From Owenia fusiformis (taxonomy: Eukaryota > Annelida > Polychaeta > Sabellida > Oweniidae): a DNA stretch of 64,000 nucleotides. The translations under genes were made by a program, and so were the position numbers. Positions within the stretch are counted from its first letter, which is position 1. Every line of letters starts with the position of its first letter. The stretch is from positions 21,209,936 through 21,273,935 of the forward strand of contig CAIIXF020000006.1 in NCBI GenBank assembly GCA_903813345.2, read 5' to 3'. The notes beneath the pieces are model-generated. The model had not been told where the DNA came from. It worked only from the letters and a program-made list of their open reading frames with translations, and searched no databases. Positions 1-11,700 of the stretch are shown one piece after another.

Positions 1-1001
1 ACAGTCATATAATGGTGCAAAAGTTTTCATACATGTGTGCCCAGTTTTTGTCCATATTTTGTGCATGTGTTTATGCTGCACACAAACATTTAAAACATAG
101 AAAGGGTTTCATTCAGTAAGAAGAAACTACTAGACAAGATGACAATTCTGCAACTTAAGTTGTTGCTTTTTGAACAACAGGTTTATTTCATTATAATATT
201 TCTCATGACATAGTCTTGCGGAAAATTGCCTAATGTCATTTTATGTCCCCTTTGAAATACAATGTTACATATTCATATAAGAAAAGTTAAAAATAAACAA
301 CTTAAGTAGGCCCAGAATATTTGATTTTTGCTTGAAAAATACTTTTTTAGTTCTGTTTTGCAGTACTGTCAACCCCCAAAGATTTTCTCGTGGGACAGAT
401 TTTTTAGACCCAGTGCCCAAAATTCGCGGGATTTTGCGGGACATCTACTAAATTCGCGGGATTTCGCGGGACCATTCGAGGGACAAACACCCCAATTGCG
501 GGACAGTTAACAGGTTTACCAGCAAAAACTTCATAGAGGGACAGATTTTCTAGAAAAAGTGCCCTAAATTTGCGGGATTTCGCGGGACATCCACCTAAAT
601 TTGCAGGATGTCCCGGGACATTCAAGGGATTTGCGTGATTTGGACTAATGTAAAAGCGTGTAAAAGTACTTGAATCAAACTTTCAGATACTGATTAATCA
701 AATATAATGCACCGTTACATTGTAACTTAAATAAACGTCAACATAATTTCACAAAATACGCATAGAAATATTATTAAACTTTATTGTAATTTATCAAAAA
801 CAAAAACCATGCTTGAGGTGTGAGTATCGTAATCTAACACGAAATTCAAAAATTTGGTACAATACTTTGCACTTCTCTGCTTCTGGCGTCGTGACCAACT
901 ACTACCATACTGTAGGCATGGGCTTTCAATTGAAAGCCCATGATATAGGGGTTCGATTAATCTACATCAAATTATAGGGAATGAGGTTACTTTTCTAGAT
1001 A
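1..1001. other. no gene seen; GCGGGAC-motif repeat at about 366-640
   Basis: From about 366 to 640 the short words CGCGGGAT and GCGGGACA recur at irregular spacing, and the same words return at 2085-2190 on the far side of the foldback element. The outer edges read CTGTCAA (367) and TTGACAG (2187-2193) in opposite orientation. This could be an older repeat split by the insertion at 1002-1783. The short open frames here are by-products of the repeat. Confidence 0.4.
917..942. repeat. perfect 26-bp palindrome
   Basis: CATGGGCTTTCAA is followed directly by its exact reverse complement with no spacer. It could form a cruciform. No known operator or gene is next to it. Confidence 0.9.
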
Positions 1002-1783
1002 GGGTTTGTAGAAAAAACCGGGTACCGGGTAGTAAATCCTCCATGCTGGGTTCAAACTTTTTTTTTTATTCCTTCATTCTTATTTATGTACATGTAAATG
1101 TAAATATAAATATGTACATGTAAATGTAATGCAATTAATAATATAAATAAAATTTACATAGACAAACTTGGTACCCGGTCGAAAAACCGGGTACCCAAAA
1201 AACGAAATATACGAATATACAACATAATTAGATCATTAGAAAACGTGTAAGATTTGTTTTGAATTTACAAAAATGTAACTTCCTTCAAAATTGAGCTAGA
1301 AGCTTCAAATAAAAAGCATTTTAAGCCTCTTTTCTTCCTCTATCATCATGGTCATATTTCCATTGGTAATGAAGGGGGAGGGGGTGCGATCGCACCATCA
1401 CACCCTCTCCTGGCTACGCCAATGACAATTGTAAGACGATTTGAATAACAAGACAAATCAATTTTACTCTATTTTCAATGAGTTCGTATGTTGGTACGTG
1501 AACATAACCAATGAAAATATGGTCATGACGATAGAGGAAGAAAAGAGCCTTAAAATATGCTTTTTATTTGAAGCTTCTAGCTCAATTTTGAAGGATGTTA
1601 CATACATTTTTGTAAATTCAAAACAAATCTTACACGTTTTCTGATAATCTAATTATGTTATACTCGTATATTCGTATTTTTCATTTTTTGGGTACCCGTT
1701 TTTTGACCGGGTACCGCCGGGTACCAAGTTTGAACCCAGCATGGAGGATTTACTACCCGGTACCCGGTTTTTTCTACAAACCC
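1002..1783. mobile_element. foldback element with 10-bp target duplication (Mutator-like)
   Basis: Both ends start GGGTTTGTAGAAAAAACC, and the first 57-58 bp are an identical inverted repeat. The element is flanked by the direct repeat TTTCTAGATA at 992-1001 and 1784-1793. The arms continue as imperfect inverted repeats to about 1370 and from about 1507, so most of the element folds on itself. No transposase is encoded. A 9-11 bp duplication is typical of Mutator-like elements, so the family is inferred from that alone. Confidence 0.85.
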
Positions 1784-2193
1784 TTTCTAGATATCAGCGT
1801 CCATTTATTGTAACTCACGTTTGCTAACATTTGCTCAGTTCTGAGATGAAGGCCACACGGATAGTAAAAAGGCCAACGTTGGAACTATTTGTGACCTACA
1901 TCCCTATTGTCGTAATTAAAATGAAAGTTGAACCCTTCCTCTTTATTTTGATACCAAACAACAGCATGCTAGGTACTTGAAATTAGGTAAACTTTACTCC
2001 TCAAAAGTGCAAAAACTTAGCTTCTTATATAAGATAAGATAATCACCATATAGGGGATTGCAACAATTTTGGAAATTCGCGGAGGTCGAAAGCCTCATTT
2101 GCGGGACTTCGCGGGACATTGCAGGACACGCGAATTAGCCTAATTTTGATCGAATTCGCGGGATAATCCCGCCATTCGCGGGACACTTGACAG

Positions 2194-5100
2194 CTCTGGT
2201 TTTGTCTATTTGGATGAAACAATATGCAATGAGAGCAAAATTATCTCAATTTTGGCAGACAGTATTATATCACTCAGAAGTGACATGTTTCTGTCAGTTA
2301 TAAAAAGAAGAAAACATTTGAAAAACAGTTCTGATGTGAAATATGAATCTAATATATGAGTGATGTTTTTTGTGAAATGGAAACAGGTCAGTTTGCTTTC
2401 AAGAGTCAGGTCATCCTAGGACATTACCCAAGTTCTTCGTTATACATACTGTATTTTATAATAGCTTCATATATGTGTCTGCACATGTGGTAATATGAAA
2501 GTCAAATTTTTCAAAATCATCCATAATGTTGCAATTTATGATATGTTTATGACCATTTTGCATACCTTGGACAGTATTTGTTAACTTTAAGTTTAGATAT
2601 CCTTAAATTCTAACAATCTTACACATTTTGAAGTAGTGGTATACTGCATGATGTCTTTAAGAAATGGCAGTTTGATGTGGATCTTCCTAAGAGCGGTTAA
2701 CCTTTCAAGATAATAGTCATTTTAGTGTAAAAAACTGAGGTTGTTTATTTAGTCTAGGTTCAGGGGAATTCAAGTCATTGATAACCTTTATATGTTTCCA
2801 CACTGTTTTGAGAATAGCTAGGTGGGTGTAGGTGTTGTAATACAGTCTGTTGAGACAGTGGGAGCTAGATATTGTCTGAACCTGTGAACCTTTCAGATCC
2901 TCTACACCAACCAGTGATAGTATAAGTGATCATGTTTTGAATCTGTAAGCCATTTTATTCATTTCCTGGGAATGTGTTTAGTGAGGGTCTCTCATATTTT
3001 CACCCTTATATGCATGTTCTAAGAAAGGAGTTGATGTTTTAGCTAGACCCAGCATTGATAAGGGGAGTTATGAATCCTTATCCTGTGTCTAAAGAAAAGG
3101 AAGGTGATGGTGTTCAAAGAGTCTTATACTGTTTTTTCTAAATAACTCAGAGATTCTTACAACTAGCTATACCAATGCAAGCATATGATATTTGTAGCAA
3201 ATAATTTTTTCATGGAATTTTGAGTTGATACTACACTGTAGCTGCTGATATGAAGCCATATTAAATTTCAAATTGTTTATTTAGTTATCCAACTTCTGTA
3301 CTATGCATAGTATATCTAAACCAGTATGGACTATATCTGGTACAAAACGCATGTTAAAATGACATCAGACATACAACAGTAGTTCATTGGATATCTTAAC
3401 ATCTGATAAATGGATAACCTTCCCAGCATGATGATTCTTTATAGTTTTATTACATCTGTCATCTGGTTATCTTTGAAATATTTTTAGATTACTGAAATAG
3501 TAATTGTTGTTTCAGCATAGTTAAGTATTTTATCAACAGGGCTGGTTAACTTCCTGGCAAGAACCCCCCTACATCAATATTGTGCTTCTGCATACTTCAA
3601 ATGCAGTTATATAAACAGGTCTTGGTGTTTATTGGCCTATCTTATCTATTTCTTCCAGAGGAAATGGGATTATTTGACATTTTTAGGATTTGTTTGGAGT
3701 CGGGGCAATCTGTGTGAGGCTCGGTTTTTACTTGGTTCAGTTTTTCATGCATTCGCAAAAATGAAAGTTCTGAAAAAACACACCAAAAAATGGAACCTCG
3801 CGCTAATTGTCCCTAGTGTTTGTTTGTGACATCAATTTTTGTTGGTTTGCATGGTGAACCTATGGAATTGCTTGCCCATTTGCCTGTTTGTCTATGCATC
3901 CATCTGTCTATCCGTTCGTCTCTCTGTTATCTGTCTGTTCACTTATTCTTCCATCTGTCCATCAACAATGTTCTATTGAAATTAAAACACAGGCATTCAT
4001 CTGAATGATCATATCCATTTTATGGGAATCTAAGTTGGTAATTTACACCATTTGTGTTGGCTCCTAATTTTGGAGAAATCTGCTTTTTTGCCCAATGAGG
4101 GAAAGGACTCTATTTTACATGGTTTCGTCGGTTAAGTTAGGTTATCAGTTGATTTTTCATGATTTGTTTCCTTATGGTATCCATCTTATTTATTTCATCA
4201 AGTTTGGGAAGGGGTGGTATACGATATGATTCCTTTGTACAGAATTGTAAGGCTGGACTGTAAATTTGATCATTGGGAAGGGGAGGAACATTTTACACTG
4301 TTACCTTGAGCGTTACTATATGTTGAGTGAGTTTCCTTGTAATAGCCATACTTTTCTCATTGGACTTTGTAATCCTCCCATTTTGCCATTCTAAATGTAG
4401 CTTATTTCTTAAGTTGATGATGTTCCTGCAATCAACTTGCTACACAATGAATTTCTCATATCCACATGTTATTGCTTCAGATTCTAAAGGGACTAAACAT
4501 TGTTAAATATGAAAGCACAAGTCCCAAAAGGAAAACAAGCATTCATACTTAGAGGTGTACCAAGGATTCTTCTAAGGGGTACGTCTACATCTAAAAAACA
4601 GTCTCCATTATCATAGCTTGCACTTGAAGCCTCTAGCGTCACCACTTTTGCCAGAGTACATACTTCTTTCCTATGAGTCTCCCCCCCTTGGATACCCCAT
4701 GATACTGATACTGAAGACATAATTACAATATACGTATATTGATGAACAAATCATCTAGACTACCATAGAGGCTGCCAATACTATTACTATCACCAAAACG
4801 TGTGGATATTGTGCTCAAACATAAACAAGATGAAGCAAACTACTTTTGAAATCATTTTACACAAGTGGTTACAGGTGTAGAATATGGTATTCAATATAGG
4901 GGAGATCATTTGTCATTTAAGAATTCAAGGTGTATCTTCTTCTGCTCCTAGATTTGTTTAGACATTTACAGGAAATACCAAAAAGTTAAGTCACCTCAAC
5001 AAAAAGACTCAACCCAGATGTTTGTACTCTTAAATCATATATGATCTTACCATTACACCGTGATACTCCAAATGTTCATTAATTGTTCCAGTGCATTCTT

Positions 5101-5577
5101 TGCATTGAACCATGAGAAGCATAGATTATAGTATATTGTACATACAGATAATCATCCCACCAATTGAAGTTAGTTTAGGGAGAGAAACTGTCTGTCCATC
5201 TGTATGTCTCTCTGGGTGATAACTCAAGTACAGGTTGACAAATTTGGTTCAAATTTTGTAGGCTGAAGCCTTTTGGGAAAAGAACCTCTGTTCTAGAATA
5301 TATTTCCAACATGACTACTCAATTTTGAAATGGCCCTGATCTGATTATTCATAAAAATGTTACCTGAGATAACTCAAATACAAGTCATGAATTTTGTTCA
5401 AACTTAGTGTACTGATGTCATAGCACATGCCCCATAGGGACATATGTTCAAGAAAGGAAGATATAATACCCCAGATTTTATGAATCTCTATGTAATGATG
5501 ATATATTTTGAAATACTTTTATATTTAAATGTATACAGGAAACATGTTTGGTCATATTGTTTTGTTATATGTTTCAG
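2194..5577. other. no coding exon recognised; upstream or first-intron DNA of the collagen gene
   Basis: I searched for an ATG with a signal peptide ending in phase 1 before a GT donor and found no convincing candidate. There is a CTGTCTGTCC-type low-complexity patch at 3885-3965. At 5190-5300 a piece resembles dispersed repeats with the phrase GATAACTCAAGTAC, repeated in degenerate form at 5368-5385. The signal-peptide exon may lie here unrecognised or beyond the window. Confidence 0.4.
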
Positions 5578-5745
5578 GTTCAGTGGATCTTCTAACAGCT
5601 GTAAATATAAAAGATAAAGATAATGAAGGAGTATCTCCAGTGGTTGGATTGTGTGATTCCAGACCCGGGACTAACGCACCCGATACAGCATTTAAACTCA
5701 CATCAGGACAAACGCTCAGCATTAAAACAGAAAATGTATTCCCAT
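5578..5745 (+). CDS. collagen exon: TSPN domain, part 1
   Basis: A TTTCAG acceptor precedes 5578 and a GTAAGT donor follows 5745. The reading includes [10 protein letters not shown] and the [13 protein letters not shown] segment, matching the first strand region of the V/XI TSPN domain, with its first conserved cysteine. The exon enters in codon position 2 and leaves after one base (TA-T codon completed by the next exon as Tyr). An upstream coding exon ending with one base is therefore required. Confidence 0.9.
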
Positions 5746-8700
5746 GTAAGTCTAGAACATCCATTTTATTGATGTAGTAAGATAAATATACATACATTTT
5801 CTTCAAAAGTACTGAGAATAAGCTACATACAATGACATAGATAAAATGATCAAATTCACCATGTAGACCTCTACTTTTGATGTACCTTTGTGTTGCTTTT
5901 CAGATGAAATCCCAAAAGATTTTTCCATTATTACTACACTCCGTACTGAAATTGGCAACACAGGCATGCTCTTTTCACTTTTAAATGCCAAGGGGGATGA
6001 GCAGTTTGGTATACAGATGGGCCCTGAGCCCTTATTTTCATACAGTGATAATGATAATAAACCAGGAAAAGAGAATTCACCAAGATTTGCAACAAATATT
6101 GTGGATGGAGAGTAAGTATTCCAAATTGATCATCCTAATACCTCAATATACATGCATCATTTGACTTTATGTTCAAACAAATATGAACATAGGTTAAAGC
6201 TTCTTTTATTCATTACGGTCCATAGCATTGGTTCATTTACATTCTTTTAAATAGGACATATACATGTATGAGTGTCCACCTTAGGTATATAACAAGACAC
6301 ATCTTTCCATATGCTGGTCAATCTATCAGTCAACATTGATACAAATTAAAATTGCTAATTGTTTGTGATTACTTACACATACTTATTTCATGTTTATCAT
6401 TAGTATCTTTTTGACAGATAGCCGATTTCTCTCATTTTCAATCAAGTCAAATTAATCAAATCAAGAGAAATTTCAGTTCAACTTAGCCAACTCCTTTATT
6501 TAAGATCTGTAAATTTAATTTCAGTTTTGAACTTTTAGCAGTTCTTTTTGCGTATTTGAATAATTCAACCTACTTTCAGCAATATGAATATGAAGTATAT
6601 GCTGGTAAAAAGCTAAGGTTTTAAATGTCAAGGAATTTTAACCTTGTTTCTTTGGTTCAACATGCATTTATCTTCAGTTCAGATGTATGAAATGTTCAGT
6701 GGTTGCATTCCTTTTTTTCTGTTCTCATTACAGTTTCCTGGCCAAATGTAAAGTAACACATAGCATCTATGGGCTTTATATTTTCCTACATATTACCATT
6801 ATAACAGTTGTAGAGAAGTACAAAACTTGTCCAGGATTTTTCATTTTCTTTCTCAAATTAAGTGTTTCTTTTCAAGCTTTAGCAATAGTATATCCTGTCA
6901 TCCCGTTGAGGTTGAGTATATTTGTATTTAAATGTTTTTTATATCTTTGGCAGTTAATTGTGAATTGTGTATCTCTAATGTCTATTGACATTTTCTTCCA
7001 AATCAGTTGAAGCATTGGGAATGGAGTTAATTATATTTGTCAGAACAATATGAATTTAAAGTATGTATTGAGAAAAAATAACACTTATATTGTTTTAGGA
7101 TAAATCCTTCATGAACACATGTTTCATTTAAACTCTAATATTGTTTCATTTTACTTACCCCTGTTTCTTTAAAACAATTGAACTTTTTTAATTAGTTAAA
7201 TCAGTAGTATTTCTATGATGTCCGCCAAAGTGACCAAAGCAAATATAACATTATCAATCAGAAAATACAAAATACAGCAGTCATTAAAAAATCATTAAAT
7301 AAATCAGAATTTGATGAAGTAGGCGTATTACTTAAAATTACATCTCCTAATATTTTGACTTCCAAATTGTATGAGAATCAGGTAGATAGAATGAAATGAG
7401 TGATTAAAGTTTGTTCCTAATGTATTTTGTACATATGTTGGCATGAGTTGATACTTGCAGACTCAGGCTTCCTTAGAGCATAAGTTGATATAATTTCTTA
7501 ATTTTTTTAGGTGGCATCGGGTAGCATTCAGTGTATATGGAAATAAGGTGAAGATGTTTGTTGATTGCTTTGAAAATGAAACGAAAACATTGGCAAGAGA
7601 CTCTGACTCTACACTAGACAACCTAGGTGCTATCATGATTGGAAGAGATCTCTTTGAGGAATACCGTTTTGAGGTAAGGAATCAATTCGGAATTAAAGGT
7701 TAAATTTTGTATGTCATCATACTTGGAAGTTTGCTTGAAACGTGTTGTAAAAAGTATGACAATAAGTACATTAGATTAATAAAAAATAATTAAAAAATAG
7801 AAATTGATTCTTAATTTATATTGCTTAAATCAAGGAAAGACTTCTGCACATATAAGTTAACAACTTCATTATTTCGACATGACAGAAAAATGTTCTGATG
7901 TCCCATTTGTTGTTAGGCCAACTTGTTTACAGAGATTCTTGTTTTATTTTTTGTATTTGAGAAGCATGGATATCTATGGGCATTGGCACACTTGTATTGA
8001 AAATATACACTTTAAATTGTCTAAATCCTAATTCTTCTAAATCTGTATACACTTTTAGGGAGCCATTCAAGATTTGCTATTCATCCCTGATAAAGATGCT
8101 GCATACGAACAATGTGAATACTACACCCCCAACTGTGATGAAGCATTTATGACTGATGGTTCTAGTTATGACGAATACTATGATGGTTACAGCTATAATG
8201 ACACAGTAAGGGAGATTATTTTATTTTCTGCCTTATATTATTTTACTGTTTTCAGTCCTTCAATATGTCGAGTTCCAACTACATTTTCCAGACAATACAG
8301 ACAATCAAAATATTAGTTAGAATTCCAGCTAGTATTGAAGAGGCATATTTTAAGCAATTAAATAACTGACAAAATTTGAGTAAAGGGTAAATTAAGTTGA
8401 TAAAGAACATAGGGTAACATAAGATAATGAATGACACAACACCTATCAAAGAATAGAGTAATGTGACATATTTCAATACTCAGAATAGGGATTATGACTA
8501 CAATTACAACACTGGAGAAGAGTTAAGGGGTGCAGAACTAGGAAGAGGTGACCTCCCCACCACAGTAAGATAACACATGGCCACAGGAGGCTTAACACTT
8601 ATTGTGTGGCTTTCATTTAACTCAGTTTATTTAATATTTAAGGTCATCCAAGGTGATGACTCTATTCCATACATCATGCAATCATAAATCATTTAATCAT

Positions 8701-11700
8701 TACATATATAATGCACATTGTATTTCATATTTGAGAGACTTGGCAGATATCTCTTATTTACTGTATTCTACCTATAAATTGGAAATATGTTGAAATACTT
8801 TCTTAAATTACTTAAGTAAAAGCAAACTCTTTTTAACACGCTTTGGTCTTCATTTTGGCACTACTATGCAATGTATAGCTTACATATGTGAAGAAATACA
8901 CTTGTTCAACATATACATTTTCATTCCTCACTCGTCACTTTCATTTACTCACCTTTAACTCAAAATTTCAATTTATTGAGTTCCATTCCTAAATATACTT
9001 CTAATGCTAATCTTCGTCTTATGCTGTAAACAATACTAAAATTACTCTTACTTGGCCATTAGACAAGTTCTCAAAATCTTTATAACTTGGCCATTCAGCA
9101 ATTTCTCAAAATTGCCCTACATGGCCATTCAACAATTTCTCAAAATTGCTGTACATGGCCATTGAACAATTTTTCAATATTGCCTTACATGACCATTGAA
9201 CAATTAATCAAAATTGCCCTCCATGGCAATTCAACAATTTATCAATATTGCCCTAACTTGGCCATTCAACAGTTTCTCAAATTGCCCTACATGGCCATTT
9301 AACAATTTCTCAAAATTGCTGTACATGGCCATTCAACAACTTTTTCAATATTGCCTTACATGACCATTGAACAATTAATCAATATTGCCCTACATGGCCA
9401 TTCAACAATTAATCAAAATTGCCCTACATGGCCATTCAACAATTTCTCAATATTGCCCTAACTTGGCCATTCAACATTTTGTTCAATATTGCCCTACATG
9501 GCCATTGAACAATTAATCAAAATTGCTTTACATGGCCATTCAACAATTACTCAAAATTGACCTATATGGCCATTCAACAATTACTCAATATTGCCCCAAC
9601 TTGGCCATTCAACAATTTCTCAAATTGCCCTACATGGCCATTGAACAATTAATCAAAATTTTTCTACATGGCCATTCAACAATTAATCAAAATTGCCCTA
9701 CATGGCCATTCAACAATAAATCAAAATTGCCCTACATGGCCATTCAACAATTACTCAAAATTGACCTACATGGCCATTCAACAATTCTCAAAATTTCTGC
9801 TATTACTCAAAATTGCTCTAACTTGGCTATGATTACACATTGATCTTACTCAAAATTGAGAAACTGATTATGTGTTGCAGCTTCAACAGCTTCTCTTAAC
9901 TCTATATGGTATACTCATATATTGCTGCTGGTCAAAAATAGCCCTAAATATACAAGAAAGTAAAAGTTATTTTTGTTTTAAGCTTTTGTGGTATGTTTAA
10001 TACTGTAGTATGCAGGCCTGTAGCCAGGGGGTTCAAGCACCATTATTAGCACTTCAAGTGATTTGGGCCATTAATGGGCCAAATTTGTCAAAAGTTAACC
10101 CCCCCCCTCGAACTTTTTGAAAAGTGAACCCCCCTTGGCAAATCCTGGCTACAGGCCTGGTATAAATTCATTTTATCGAAGGTAAACTAATATACTGACA
10201 ACACCTCAGATAATGCCATCTAATACATCAATGCTTTTAAAATGTCTAAACAAGCAGATTATTCAGTCAAGGACAAGGTTGTGGCGTAACATAATGAAAG
10301 CAGTTATAAACAACATGCAATCACTAGGGCAGAGCATTTGTACTGAAAGGAGCGTTTTCAGTACAAATATGTACTGAAAAATGTACTAGTTTTGTTTCAG
10401 TACAAATTTAAGTATATTTTTGTACTGAAAAATGCACTGAATTTTTTTCAGTATATTTTTCAGTACAAATTCATGTACTGAAAAATATACTGAATTTTAA
10501 GTATAAATATGTACTGAAAAATGTACTGAATTTTAAGGACAAATGTAAGTGCAAAAATATACTCAAAAATGCACTGAAAATTTAAGGATAAAGGACGATT
10601 CTCGGTTTGGAGAACGAAGTTCATCAATCTAAATGAGCATTATCCCTGCTTCAGACAAATTTGATTTTTTTTACATAATATAGATTTGAATGTCTTCTTT
10701 TGAATAGTCATAATTTAATTTGGGTATTATTTCTAGATTTTTCGCAAAAAAATATTAGCGCAGTACACTATTGAACTTCTTTCCCCAAATCGAGACTTGT
10801 ATTTTATTGAATAGGTCTAATTGAGCATTATCCCTGCTGCTTCAGACCAATTTGTTATTTTTACATCTTGTAGATTTAAATGTTCTCTTTTGAATATTCA
10901 AAGTTTAATTTGGGTAATATTTCTATATTTTTCATGAAAAAAATTATTAGCCCTAGAGACTGTTCTCCAAACCGAGAATCGTCCTTTAAGTACAAATATA
11001 TACTGAAAAATGTACTGAAATTTAAGTGCAAAAGTCAGTATAAAAATGTACTGAAAAATATACTGAAATTTAAGGATAATTTTAAGTATAAATATATGCA
11101 ATGAGAAATATTTGTGCCCAATAATGGAAATAAGAGAAAACGTATATGTAAGGCATACTTTATAAACTCTAAATCACTCATAAAGTTCTTAGAATGGTGA
11201 AAAAGTGCATGATTTTAAAAGAATTTTTGGCCGGGGGGGGGGGGGGGTTCGCTTGGACCCCTGAACCCCCCCCCCCCAGGAATGCTTTTACATTATGAAA
11301 TTATTTTGGATGCTTCATTTGCAGCAGACTTTAACCAAACTTAAAAGAGTCTCTCTGTAATCAGGTTTGTTTTGCCTTGTCAAAATATTTTGTTTTGTTA
11401 ATGGATTAATAAAGTTTCTTTAGACACATCCTTTAAAGCAGACTCTAATCATACTGGAGAGGCTAGGTTTACTGTAATCAAGTGTTTTCCTTTTAATAAG
11501 TTATGTTTTTGGATTTAATTATTTAAGACGCATCCTGTAATAATATCTGATTGCATTTTCTCCATCAATAAATTTCTTTTTAGCCCGATCAAACCTATCA
11601 AATATAATGCATATATAAGGGTTATGTACTGGGAGGTTTTGGATACCCATATTTCCTGAGGGATAAACCCTTTATTTAAAACTGATCGTACATAACATGT

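Noticed and set aside
3820-4008. Possible signal-peptide exon for the collagen (hydrophobic frame)
   Set aside because: The frame arises from CTGTCTATCC low-complexity DNA, lacks a signal cleavage pattern, and has no phase-1 donor that joins to 5578.
6687-7010. Hydrophobic 107-codon frame
   Set aside because: Lies wholly within a TSPN intron, has no recognisable family and a composition expected of T-rich intron DNA.
9087-9843. Open frames of 71 and 106 codons with repeating GHSTI peptides
   Set aside because: Translation of the 34-36-bp minisatellite; no splice or domain support.
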